A stretch of DNA of 64,000 bases from Sanghuangporus weigelae. Taxonomy: Eukaryota; Basidiomycota; Agaricomycetes; Hymenochaetales; Hymenochaetaceae. The position numbers and the translations under genes were made by a program. Shown here one piece after another: positions 46,863 through 57,941 of the stretch (position 1 is the stretch's first letter; every line of letters begins with the position of its first letter). The stretch is from assembly GCA_033182465.1 (NCBI GenBank), contig CP137330.1:1426001-1490000 (forward strand), in the 5' to 3' direction. The notes under the pieces were generated by a model. That model was given only the letters and a program-made list of their open reading frames with translations. It was not told the DNA's origin and did not search any database.

Positions 46863-47453
46863 TCAGTACTCCATAACGATGTCATTGCCGTCATTGAGTG
46901 GCATCTTTGCTCTTGGAGCAATGTAGGCTGCTTGGTATATGATTCTTCGGAATTCATCTTGAGGTCCAGCGAGGGTAAGCATAACTCGCACGTCAGTGTT
47001 GAGGTGCCGGGTCGGTGTAGAGTATGGTCCAAGACATATCATGAACTGCATAAGCTCTGCTGGCGGGTTCTGCTGGGTTCTGGTGACTAGCCATGCTTTG
47101 CCTTCATATCGTATGTCTTGAATGTAATGCCATATCCTTCATTGTATAAGGAGTTATAATTGCTTGGTCTCCAGGTTCGCATCTCTTGGTAAATAAAGGT
47201 TTGCCTGTATCATAGATGCTGGACATGGTGTGTGCAGCTCCGGTCTATACCATCCAATCATTCTCCAGGTTATCGGGTTCGCAGTTTGAGGGGTCCGAGT
47301 TGTGATTGTGAGTTCCTCTCGTTTCTTGGGTACTATTGGGTTTGGTGGATTGGAATGCATTGTATCTTGAAGGTATCGCTCGGTTTCGATGTGACAGTCA
47401 CGTGTACCAACTGTTGCCGTGCATACTATGTAGTATACTTCATAAAGGACCAT
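46863..47453 (-). pseudogene. ORF0-like coding stretch just inside the 5' LTR of chromovirus B
   Basis: Starts with ATG about 26 bp inside the LTR and encodes a basic, Thr/Pro-containing product with PNPIVPKK and IGWYRPELHTPCPAS. The same stretch is present in B2 (32600-33191). No domain recognised. It could be an upstream part of gag. Broken. Confidence 0.5.
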
Positions 47454-47478
47454 GTAAACTTGTGCACAGACTTGACAG

Positions 47479-47836
47479 TGCTGAAATGCCAGTGAGGTCT
47501 CTATAAACCTTATTAGCCTTTAGCCTTTTAGTGTTTAGGCTTTAATAGTTGTGCTTCTGGACTTCTAAGAAGTTTGATTGCTTTTTTTGATCGAGGTCGC
47601 TCTGGTTGCTTGGTCGGCGGCGTTAGAGTGGTAGTCCGCGGTAATAGGCGGTCAGCGGTGTTAGCTATTAGCGGGATTATGTATCTGCTTCGGTGCTTCT
47701 AGTGCTCGGGTGGTAATGGGTTACTGTTGCCTAGGCCGCTTGATCACTTGGGCCTGTGATAGCTGGCTTGGTTACTGGTCGCGTTTGGAAAGCTGATCGT
47801 GTTGATCCTGATGCGAGATTTTGAGTGGATCCTTTA
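47479..47836 (-). repeat. 5' LTR of chromovirus B (358 bp)
   Basis: Matches 33217-33592 over its whole length with scattered transitions and one short deletion. The right edge reads GGATCCTTTA. Confidence 0.82.
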
Positions 47837-48016
47837 GTTGTTTGATGTTTAATGCGCACGATGTACTCCCTCCTGTTTGCTGTGCACAGCATCTTTCCTC
47901 CTGTCTTTCACTCGCTGTATTTAATCCATTTCGGGCTTCAACAGCTCTTTCTACGCATGAAATATATAAAACTGCTTCAACTGCATTTGTTCCTTAGGAT
48001 CCATGTCAGGACCAAA

Positions 48017-49190
48017 TCAGAGATAGCCTGATTGATGATAGAAACTTCGACAATCTGCTGCAGAGGTGCCAAAAGTTTGAAGATATAGGTATTCATACAC
48101 AAGAACCTCATCCCCCTCCGGCGGCGGACTGCGACATAAATTATGTTTAAGCAGTGAGAAAGCTAGCTCAATTGGGTTGAAGTCGGGAGAATACGCTGGC
48201 AAATATTCGAGCCTCATTCCTCTATGAAAGTGGTGAACAAATTCTCAGTAACATATTTGAAAAAAGTTATCACCTTCCTTCGACAAGCTCGAGAAGTTTG
48301 GGAGCTTTGTAGATGGCACAATTGTCCATAATAACGACAGACATCGGTGCCGGAAATGGCTTCATTTTGGCCAAAAGGTCCTCAATGAAAACCATAAAAA
48401 GCTCCATATTGAATGATCCTTCGACAATCATGCATTCCACAATTCCGCTCATAGATATAGCAGGGAGGATGGAATACCTGGAAGCATGAAAACAACGTGA
48501 TGTGCAGATAGCTCTGAAAGTATATCATTTTCCCCTCGTGAATACCTGCTTTCGGCATGCGCGAACTCCCTCTAATGCCCATGCTCTACCATGCACTTTC
48601 ATCAACGAAAACCAACTGCTCTGGAGAATAATTTGCTCTGATGCGAAGCCGATACTCTGCTCGACGAGACTCATTGCATTCTTGCGTATGCTTTGTGATC
48701 TATGTTAAATTGTTGATTTTTTATCAGCCCTTTTGAATAAGCTACAATTACCTCCTTCATTCGAAAGCCTGCCCGGTTAAGAGTTCTACAAATGGTAGCA
48801 TCAGACACTCCCACACCGTATCTTTCTTCAAGCGATTGTCTGAGTTCATCAAGATAGATATTATTGTGACGCGTCACTGTTTTCAAAAGAAACTTGTTCC
48901 TTGTTAGTTACATCTCCGAGATCATGATTCTTCAGTCGTACCTGGGTATCAGCAAAGTCTAATGCCCTTGGACGCCCTGATTTTGAATGGGGTGCAAGAC
49001 ACTCTTCACCAGTTTGCTTCCAAGCATTCAAGACCCGATACACTGAAGCCCGAGGAACCGCGGTGAGATAAACAATGTTTTTTACATCTAGTCCACAGTT
49101 CATGGACATGTGCACGATAACGCGATGCAGGTCATCTGAGATAGGAACTCCATGCATTATGCTGGCAGTGGCAGTGGAAGGAATAAACAT
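48017..49190 (-). pseudogene. Tc1-like DDE transposase next to the 633-residue gene
   Basis: The helix-turn-helix (NIVYLTAVPRASVYRVLNAW) is followed by SGRPRALDFADTQ, a 50-bp intron, DELRQSLEERYGVGVSDATI, a second intron after GFRMKE, the catalytic LVFVDESA, an intron after ACRKQ, then the second Asp in VVIMDNCAIYKAP, an intron after VEGR, and LPAYSPDFNPIELAFSLLK with the Glu. A short stretch just after VDESA is missing and shifts the frame, so this copy is damaged. It is a different subfamily from the enzymes at 9276 and 17273 but shares intron positions. No matching terminal inverted repeat was found nearby. It starts 147 bp from, and divergent to, the gene at 49337. Confidence 0.82.
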
Positions 49191-49336
49191 AAACAAAGAT
49201 AAAGAAAGAACTCGCGACAGTGTTGCAGCTTAGTAAGTATAAGGCATTGCCCTATATCTCTCTTCCCCCGCTCCACCTCCTAACACTCACACTCACACAC
49301 CTCCCTTTGCCACACAGTTTGGACTGTTCAGTCAGA

Positions 49337-51356
49337 ATGTCCTACACTTACACTATGTCTCAGAGCCGCCCTGCCACCGTGACACGTGGGCGTGGCATCT
49401 GCCCCACTACCGGGATACGCGGGTGCGACATCCGCCTGCCGACATTTGTTTCCCGCCTCTCAACCCACCCAACCCGTGGCGCATCAAAGGGGGAAGGTGC
49501 GTTCCATGTCTTGTTTTGCCCTGCCCTCCTAAAATCAGGCTCTATAGACCCCATTAAGGGTATGGCTGTTCAGCATATGAGGATTAAAAGGAAACTGGAA
49601 GAGGCTGAGGGTTATCCTCCTGATCAAATAATGGTTCTCACAGATGTGCTATGCGATGTCGTTCATCGGCTTTCTCAGCATGTAACTTGTCTTGATAAGC
49701 GTTGTGATGGCATAGCGAGTGCTGTGGACGATCAACATGCGAAGTTGAAAGACCATTCCGCGATGGTGAAAAAGGATATCTCCGAGTTTGCGATGGTGCT
49801 CTCCGAGACCGTAGAGCATGTGAGGATGCTTGAGGCTTCTTCTTTAGGGGTAAATGACTCGTTCACAATTAGACACACCTTTCCTACCTTACCTAATAGT
49901 CTCTCTTTCTTTTCAGAATGATGCAGCCACGAAGTTGTTAGATGTTCGACGTGGGTATACAATGGCGCAATCTGACGTGGTTCGTAGTTTCACGCTCGTC
50001 CTTCTGAAGTTCCTCAATGTGACAGGTTTCCTGAGCGAATTGGAATGGGCGATGCCAGTCAATCTATGGCACATGTTTTTATTGAAGCTGACGGAACATT
50101 ACCACCTCCACTTTGACGTTCAATCGAGGCCGAACGGAACGTACCTGTTTCATCCTCGTCGCTCTGTTTTCCACTATCTTCTGGAAGAGGAGTGTTATTC
50201 ACCGAATGGTCCATATTTTGCTACTCTTCTGAACACCGCAATTGTCAGAGATTTTCGATCAGAAGCCGATCACCAATGTAACGAAATTGGACGTTTTGGT
50301 ACGGAAACTATTGAGGAATTCTTTGGTCGCGTCTTGAAGTTCTTCGCCCCGCTCATAATATGGGAATATAGCGTGGTTAAGAAGGAAACAGAACAAACAG
50401 GCGTGGAAATTGAATCTCTGAATGCTGCACTTGCTGAGCAACACAACCTTATTAGAGTACTTTCTCGTGGTGGTACAGTGGAAGAAGCGGTATATGCTAG
50501 TCAGCAATGCTCTCAGGCGGGCCATACCAGCAGCGCATCTGGAGGGACTCCTGCGCCACTGAAGCGCCAAGAGAGAGAAGGTATGGACCCTTCACTTAAG
50601 GCAGGTAGCATTTCACAGCAATTCTGAATCTGAAACACTCTATTTGGACAATCAGATATCGTTGTTGGCATTTCGAACGTCGAATCTTCTAGGATCAAGG
50701 TTGACAGCAGTCCTCAAATCGAACGTCCCCCGATCAATTCAGCATTGATAAACCACCTAGAGGGAAACACGGGAGTCTTTGAGAAGGAAATCAAGAAGGC
50801 TCTCGAGAAGCAGCAGAGCTGCACTCATCGGCTTAATGTTCTTCAGCGGTGCCTGCGAGTGCTCGGTGACGAGAAGTTACTGAATCTAGCAATATATGGA
50901 TCCTCACGTGTATACGATCTTATAAAAGCGGGCGCGCTTGAGGTCGAGCTACCCTTCAAGCAGCTGGAAGCCGCATGGACCACGATCAAGAAGGCTTGTA
51001 CAGGAGACGTCAACTCGCAGGAAGTTTTTGATTCCAGTAAAGCTTTGCAGGAGACCGAGAAAGTCAAAACTCTTGAAACAAACGAAGATGAAGTTGATGG
51101 AGCCTCATCCAACACGGAGAAGGAAATCAATAATTTCATTGAAGTGCAGACACGTTACGGAATGAATACGACAAATCCGGACTACCTTATTCTGTTACAA
51201 TGGATGGAGTCAGCTAACCCTGCTCAGACGGATCAGGAGCCAAAGACGACGGACTCGAAGGTGATGGCGACGGACTCGAAGACAAAGGCGACGGACTTGA
51301 AGGCAAAGGCGATAGTCTCGAAGGCAAAGGCAAAGGCAAAGGCAAAGGCGACGTGA
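49337..51356 (+). CDS. unknown 633-residue protein with coiled coil and Lys/Ala tail (three exons)
   Basis: Exons 49337-49849, 49917-50604 and 50656-51356 join in phase across introns of 67 bp (GTAAAT..TTTCAG) and 51 bp (GTAGCA..AATCAG), with no stop. The N-terminus has Arg-rich RGRGICPTTGIRG. Residues about 80-170 look like a coiled coil (DKRCDGIASAVDDQHAKLK). A long helical middle part (residues about 172-400, with FHPRRSVFHYLLEEE) follows. The C-terminal third is again helical and ends in repeated TDSKTKATDLKAKA and then KAKAKAKAKA, built on an imperfect DNA repeat. It divides a 147-bp promoter region with the divergent transposase. Position and Lys-rich tail recall the gene at 11511-13467, but I see no alignable core. 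Function unknown. Confidence 0.7.
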
Positions 51357-51867
51357 GCTGGGCGAGGGACCATCTAGCCTTGCCTCACTCCCACTGTGGG
51401 AGGCCGAAAGTACTATGGACCAGACAATCGCTTGCCCTACACGGACGGAATTATGCCCTCTTCACCTCTCCTTTGTCTAGTTTGGCGGTCATTACTCGAA
51501 AGGATCTCATTTCGTATTTATTTATTTCGACTCGGTCTTCTTACTTCTTACGCGGGCACATTGATCCCTTTTGCGGCTGTTTGAGTATACCAAGAGCACG
51601 CTGTGGTAGGTCACCACACAGTGGCTCCATTTGCCTTGCCTTGTAACACGTGTACAGCAGGAATTGCTGTGTCATGCTCTTCTTGTTCCCTCCCTATCTG
51701 AATAAGTATTCTGTTCTTCTATATGTCATTCTACCTCTGTATTCCCGTGTATTTTGGCCGTCATATGCAGTTTCAGATCATATTCTTTTAGTAGCGATGA
51801 TTCAAGTTCCACCTGCTCTCGTTTGATCGAGAGTTTGCCTTCAGTCGTGAATTGCTTCTTGTACTTA
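51357..51867. other. 3' flank of the 633-residue gene
   Basis: About 510 bp with pyrimidine-rich, 3'-UTR-like sequence. Short frames here (51353-51646) look like chance. Ends at MITE M5. Confidence 0.45.
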
Positions 51868-52951
51868 CAGCTAGTTGCAAAATTGTTGGCAATCACGTGA
51901 TTTCACTACTTTTCTTGCCATGAGAGCCTCAAAACACAGATAAAATCATATCTCACCCAAATCTCAACAGTTTCACATCATCTAAGTTGCTAAATTCATC
52001 TTTTTAAAAGGGCTTTTGCTTAGGAAAAACTAACAAGAAAATAGAGCAAAAAAGGACCCCAAAATGGCAAAAATATCGTTTTTTGCCTCTTCCTTGCATG
52101 TGCATTTTTTTCTGTGATCCCTGCTGGTCCAGCACCTCCCCAAAGCTATCCAGAATGATAATATGATTATAAAATGAATTTACAGACTGAGTTTGAGTTG
52201 AATTGTGTACCAGAATGTGCTGCTTTGAGGCATGCATGAATCACTCAAAACTTATCATTTCCCTCTAGCCTCCCAGGCTCCAGGAAAAATTCTTACAGGC
52301 TAGATTCATGCATGTAAATTTATTTTAGATGTAATAGACTAGGTTTATGTGCTAGCTAGGGCCTCAGCATCCACTGGTGAGCTGGGCTGAACAAGTATTT
52401 CTAGTTGTATGCACTATTCTAGACAGCATCTCCCCAGCTCACCAGTGGATGCTGAGGCCCTAGCTAGCACATAAACCTAGTCTATTACATCTAAAATAAA
52501 TTTACATGCATGAATCTGGCCTGTAAGAATTTTTCCTGGAGCCTGGGAGGCTAGGGGGAAATGATGAGTTTTGAGTGATTCAGGCATGCCTCAAAGCAGC
52601 ACATTCTGGTACACAATTCAACTCAAACTCAGTTTGTAAATTCATTTTATAATCATATTATCATTCTGGATAGCTTTGGGGAGGTGCTGGACCAGCAGGG
52701 ATCACAGAAAAAAATGCACATGCAAGGAAGAGGCAAAAAATGATATTTTCGCCATTTTGGGTTCATTTTTTGCTCTATTTTCTCAATTATTTTTTTGAAA
52801 TGAAAGCCCATTCAAAAAGATGAATTTAGCAACTTAGATGATGTGAAACCATTGAGATTTGGGTGAGATATGATTTTATCTGTGTTTTGAGGTTCTCATG
52901 GTGAGAAAAGTGATGAAATCACGTGATTGCCAACAACTTTGCAACTAGCTG
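51868..52951. mobile_element. hairpin MITE M5 (1084 bp)
   Basis: CAGCTAGTTGC after TA 51866-51867; ends GCAACTAGCTG before TA 52952-52953. Type II spacer in the CTGAACAAG orientation. Private variants such as TTTATGTGCTAGC are mirrored in the other arm (GCTAGCACATAAA). Confidence 0.92.
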
Positions 52952-53230
52952 TAAGACACTAGGTAACAAACTGGAGAGAGATGGTGGTGGTTAAAGGTCA
53001 AGTTGCTCTCTCTCTTGGCACACTCGCTTGCTCACCTTATATAGGCTGAGCTTATTAAGCATTATTAAGCATTACAAAGCAAGGCCAAGAAAATAAACTA
53101 ACAATAGAACTCAAATGCACTTGCTTATATAAGAAAATTAAGTTTGACCTTCTTAATATAAAATCTGGTTTCCATCTTGGCTTCTTATCCTGCAAGTCCA
53201 AAGCTTATATCTCTTTATGGTATCCTAACA
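52952..53230 (-). repeat. possible LTR fragment with TATA box
   Basis: On the minus strand it begins TGTTAGGATACC, carries CCTATATAAGG near 53040, and runs to CCTAGTGTCTTA at the MITE M5 boundary. The TG start and the central TATA suggest a solitary LTR whose other end was split by M5. No flanking duplication could be confirmed and no relative is seen in the window. Confidence 0.35.
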
Positions 53231-54014
53231 AAGATCGGACTGTCTCCTGATTTGGTCATGACATATGCCTAAGCATTGACTCATTGTAACGTAGTCATTG
53301 ATAGGGAGACTGAATTGTCTTGTACAAATCTAGACTCATACCCTCAATTCTGATGCACATTATCGGTCTGCTTCAGGTCAATAAGCAATTTGAATATCTC
53401 TGAACAGGGACCTTAAAGAAGCTCGTCGGACCCTGTATAGCTTAGACCAATTCAGTATAAATCATATATGAGTGATGGCGCAGTCTTCTCGATTCGCATC
53501 TTCTCAAAATGCCTTCTCGCAGCCCTTTTACACGCCTTTCACACATGTGGTGTCGTATGAAGAAGGTGTTAAGGTTAATTCATAGGCCTCATCGGATCAC
53601 CATTGAACAGCTACAGTAAGTGTTGGCATTGATATCCAAGTTGATTTCTTCTGACGTGGTATTAGAATCATGATTGAGACGACTGTTACAACTAGGGTGG
53701 AGCCACTTTTCTTGGTAGTTTCACACTGCTATAACTCAATGCTTATCTGGTATGGGCTTCTGTCATTATGCTCTTGCTTTCCTTTCTGATTGCACTGGTA
53801 GAGCACTTACAAATGAGCTGAATCTGAGTTTCGAGGATTTATATGTCACGTCTCATAGAGCTATTGTTTAATAATAATATCGGATCCTGCGCTATTCCTT
53901 ATGTTTATGTCCAGGCAATTTTATAGCCTGACAACGTGACACATGCACAGTCCACTCCTAGTTTTCTCCTTGCTCCCACAACATCACCAGTGAACCCACG
54001 CATCACGCTGTGTC
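53231..54014. other. 780-bp stretch without a recognised gene
   Basis: Mixed sequence upstream of the plus-strand transposase. Contains short direct repeats only. Possible promoter region for the transposase; no clear element ends. Confidence 0.4.
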
Positions 54015-55237
54015 ATGGAAGTAGCACAGCCCGAGCATTTCCGATGAGGCTGTAGGCTGGGCGATGATGCTCAAAAGATTCTTGTGAATCTGAGCCAATA
54101 CTACCCAGCGATTACACTTGCGAGTTATTCAGGAGTTTCATTAGCGACCCTGTACAGAGTTCTAGATTCTTACAGGTGGAATGACGATGTTCATGCGCAC
54201 AGACTCGTGGGTCCCGGAAGGCGAAGGCTTCTTGGATATGAGGACACGAGGGTGTGCGGTTGTGCTCATTCCATTTGATCTATATCAACTCTTCCACCAA
54301 GTTCCTTGTTGGCTCCTTGCAGTATCGCAATGATGCATACCTCGACAAACTACGAGATCAGATCCGAGAGAGACGTGGTTGAGACATTTTGCTTCCGACA
54401 ATATATCGAGCATTGACTCATGCGGGCTTCAGTCTAAAGTTGGTGAGGAGTGTGTTTCCATTCGGCGGGTGATGCATGGCGTGCTCACTTGCTAGTTCTT
54501 TAGATCTCGAAGAGAGCTTTGGAGAGAAGCAAACTGTTGCGTGCTCAGTACCTGGCCCGTATAGGTACTCACTATACCATGGATCAACTGGTCTTCATCG
54601 ACGAGAGTGCTGTGGACCGTCGCGTGTTTCATCGGGGTCAAGCATAGGCGCTGGAGGGTAGTCGAGCATGCCGAAAGCAGTTTTTTGTGCGCAAGACTAG
54701 GTGAGTTTGATCATGATGATGCTATCTAGTGTATAATTGAGTGGCACCTCAATTATCCAGGTACTCTCTCTTACCCGCTATCAGTATTGACGGCATGGTC
54801 GACTATGTGGTGGTTCAGGGTGCTTTCAACATGAGACTCTTCACAGAATTCATCTCAGGTCTTCTTGATAAGATGAACCACTTTCCTCTTCTGCAGTCAG
54901 TCATTATTATGGACAACTGCGCAATACACAAAGCTCCCGAGATCAGGGATCTTATAGAATCTAGGTCATTTGCATTCTCTGTTACTCATAGTGATTCGTC
55001 TGATCTGATCTCTCTTTGTCTAGAGGCACAAAGCTGGAATATCTGCCCCTGTACTCGCCCGACTTCAATCCGATTGAGCTCGCATTTTCTGTGATCAAGG
55101 CCAGGCTTCAAAGGCTGGGACAAAATGAGCAGAGTGGCGACTGGATCATTCGCCAGCTGTACACACAAGCATACTGCATTACTGCTCACGACAGTCACTC
55201 ATTCTTCCGTCATTCAAGGTATGATGTTCCGGAATGA
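54015..55237 (+). pseudogene. Tc1-like DDE transposase, plus strand, upstream of the second AT-hook gene
   Basis: The helix-turn-helix (ITLASYSGVSLATLYRVLDS) is followed by GPGRRRLLGYEDTR and a 50-bp intron, then YLDKLRDQIRERRG. The catalytic part has QLVFIDESAVDRR, VIIMDNCAIHKAPEIRDLIESR, a 61-bp intron at the family position, and LPLYSPDFNPIELAFSVIKARL, ending SRYDVPE. At least three in-frame stops (after EHFR near the start, after RERRG, and within HRGQA.ALEG) mark it as a pseudogene. A third subfamily, closer in its catalytic part to the enzyme at 17273 than to that at 49190. No terminal inverted repeat identified. Confidence 0.82.
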
Positions 55238-55356
55238 AGTGTCAATCCTTTGCTATATGCATTACCGCTTGTGGTCAAATGTCAGCTATATACATACATA
55301 TATGTCTATGGTTGTAGATAGCTACTTTTATCCTTTTATCTGACCAGTTCAATTCT

Positions 55357-57360
55357 CTATTTGTTTAGATCATCTTTGACGAAGAGAAGCACACTTGCTG
55401 CGAGTGCGTGCGTCACCTGCACCTCATCTTCTGCTGCAAATTTGAGCAAGTCATCAAACAATAACTGTCCAAGTACAGGGTCGACGCGGACGTAACCTTG
55501 TTTCTTGAGAATCTCTGCAAACACCACGAAGTTTGATCAATCGCGGCCCCTCACAGGATCATCTTCGCAAGTCTTGAGCCAAATATTGATGAGTGGATAG
55601 TTTGGCATGACAGGGCGACGGGGGAACGCTATCTCTGAGTGTTGCTGGTATGTACGTGCTCGTTTTGAACGTGAATGTGAGCGCCTGTACCTTTCCTCCA
55701 ATATGGAACTCCCGCTGTCGGACCTCTACCGCCTGTAATGGTGGGCCCTTGATCAAGATCAGCTTCGGTAATGGCAGCGACTGTGCCTATGCCTGCTTCT
55801 GGAAGAAGACCTCGAGGAATGCCACCCATGACGACCACAGCATCTGGTCCGCCCTCGGCTTCTATGATTTTTGTGTTTCTTCGAGCGGTAAGAATAGGTA
55901 TCGGTACTGTCAGAGGACGGGGACTGATCGCATCCCTTTCTCGGTTGGACTGGAGGCAGCGACTTCTCACGAGCAATAGTATCGGGGCCGGTTTGATCAG
56001 AAGTTTGCTTTCTCTGCCTCGTATAATTGCTCATTTTGAATTGTTATAGGATTGCTGTAGTTGTCACTCCATGCGTGCCAGCCAACTGTCAGTTGACAAT
56101 GTCAATCCCGCCCTTCCCGGGAAGATAAACTGGAGACTAACCTTCATTCTGGCATGGTCGGCATACTAGTTAGCAGTATATTGCTGGTGTCGGCCGTCCG
56201 GATGAACAAAACAAACATCTTCCGTGTACTTATTGCAGGCAAGGTTTTGTTTTATCTCTCGTATAATCGGGGCGAGTATCTCCTCCTCAGTGACCTTCTT
56301 TTGGAATGGTGGATCTGTTGGGGCTGTTGAATTCTTCATTGTGGCCACAGCACCACGCTTTTGCGTTGTCTTTGAAAAGCTCGGGTAATAAGATAACAAG
56401 AACACTCTAGGTGACCTAACTAAACCTACTTTTCCTTCATTCATATCCTCAAAAACAATCTCGCAGGCAATATTTTCCTTCTTCTACTTCTTCTTTTGCT
56501 GTTGGATGTAATCCTGCATATCTGCTCTGAGTTCCCAAAGATCGTCGGTTGTTTTGATATACTTTCATGGCAATTTATTCCCATTCTTCTTGAACCAAGG
56601 TGCAGTATAGCCCAGTGCAACAGCTGCATAATGGCAATGTAGAATTTCAGCGACGTTTTTGCGTACATTGTACATGTTGTCAAGTGGCTGTATTGTCATT
56701 TTGTGTAAGGCATGCCTATCGTCAATGAGCACAGCGAATGGGTGATTTTTGGCCACAGTTTCCTTGGATTTCTGACTGCGCACAGGTGTCGATGTCATAA
56801 CATGAGAACTTTCCCTCTCACCTGAGAAAGGATCAGTATAATACAGGACTTTGATTAGTTTGTATATTCACCATTGACTTTATCTGATCCTGTCGGTGTT
56901 TGTTTCTCAGAAGGTGGAGGGGTTTCATGTACTGCCTCAATCTGATCATCACCACTGTCATCATCTATCGGGCCCACGATATCGAGCTGTGATGGTTCCT
57001 CTTCTTCGTAGAGGTAGGTCAAATCATTGCGGTCAATGGCTGCCGACCGCACCTCTGATCAAACATTCTGGTGGGCAATTCAGAAAGGCAGCACAGCAAC
57101 AAGGAAAAAATGGACATCCTTACCTCCTGATCCTGTCTTGTGAAATTTTCAGTGGCAACAACCCTCTTTGTTGGAGGTCGACCTCTTCTCCGCACCAGCA
57201 CATCGCTCTCGGGTATAGGGGCCGGATTCTTCCTGTTCTTCACCACTGTCAGTGCATCCTTTGCCTTCTCAGTAGGTTTTTTTGTCCGAGAGCCTCTGCC
57301 CTCAAGGGAGGATGGCTTAGAACAGCCGGCCGCTTTCCATGGCGACCTTCTGGGAAGCAT
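55357..57360 (-). pseudogene. second AT-hook / RS-rich / SAM-like gene, decayed
   Basis: Relative of 13768-15936 with the same module order: N-terminus with AT-hook core RRRGRPPTKR (from 57360), acidic exon with EEEEPSQLDIVG, globular segment FAVLIDDRHALHKMTI...ALGYTAPWFKK, segment IREIKQNLACNKYTEDVC, RS-rich linker (SSRSSSRSRHRHSR) and C-terminal INIWLKTCEDDPVRGRD...AASVLLFVKDDL. Introns fall at corresponding places. At least three in-frame stops (after NGNKLP, in QQKKK, after RGRD) show decay. It lies convergent with the transposase at 54015-55237, in contrast to the head-to-tail arrangement at the first locus. Confidence 0.72.
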
Positions 57361-57693
57361 GAAAACATGGGGAAAAAAGATACTCTGATTTTTGCCATAT
57401 TATATATGAGCATGCACTCTGACATAATTCGGTAAGCAATAATTCGCATATGTTGAGCAGCCTGCCGGCATCTTGTACATACAGGTACTGTGCACTCTGG
57501 TTGCGCCTCCCACTACGACATACATAGGGGGCGGCGTCGTTGCAACTGAGTTTCCATGGTTGAGGAGCGATACCAGCGACTTAGCGCTCTTGGCTATGAC
57601 TTATCAAGGTTTGATTTTGGGGTATATAAATGTGATGAATGGTAAAGTTCAGTCACACGAAAGATTTCTCTTGCACTCAGATCACTCCGTTAC
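57361..57693. other. 333-bp stretch, possible divergent promoter
   Basis: Contains GGTATATAAATG at about 57620 on the plus strand and short frames without recognisable content. Ends at the presumed LTR of element C. Confidence 0.35.
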
Positions 57694-57941
57694 TGACTAG
57701 ATTAACCGTAGTATTAGAGTGGTAGTCGAGAGGGAAGAATCCCTCTTACATTTGCTATCTACCAGCTATATAAACTAAACTATACATGGGGGAAACGTGA
57801 AAACAAAAGCTAACTGAATGCATAGGATCATGATCACATAAGCTATTGGTAAGATACTTAGTAATAGGGTTCCACGTGTAACGTCTGCATTACGCTGCGG
57901 AATCCTACTTAGAAAAGTAGAGTGATGGTTACTTCATCACA
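57694..57941 (-). repeat. probable 3' LTR of element C (248 bp)
   Basis: Plus strand begins TGACTAGATTAACC and ends GGTTACTTCATCACA, giving imperfect inverted ends of TG..CA type. On the minus strand it is preceded by GGAGGGCATA, a short purine-rich tract, and contains a TATATAG box. No second copy in the window to confirm the limits. Confidence 0.5.

Larger units (their letters stand above)
33217..47836 (-). mobile_element. Ty3/gypsy chromovirus, copy B, with three later insertions
   Basis: Minus-strand element: 5' LTR 47479-47836, ORF0-like region, gag, protease, RT, RNase H, integrase, chromodomain, extra ORF, 3' noncoding region, a purine-rich tract (AGGGGGGG on the minus strand at about 33600) and 3' LTR 33217-33592. 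About 11.1 kb without the inserts M3 (34129-35212), M4 (41498-42560) and a 1.3-kb unknown insertion (43937-45261). The two LTRs differ at roughly 4-5 percent of sites, mostly transitions, and one small deletion, so it is old. Roughly ten interruptions besides the three inserts. Whether 33593-34128 belongs to the element is inferred from the purine tract. Confidence 0.85.

Noticed and set aside
57473-57700. 75-codon plus-strand frame near 57.5 kb
   Set aside because: No recognisable content or start context. It runs into the presumed LTR of element C.
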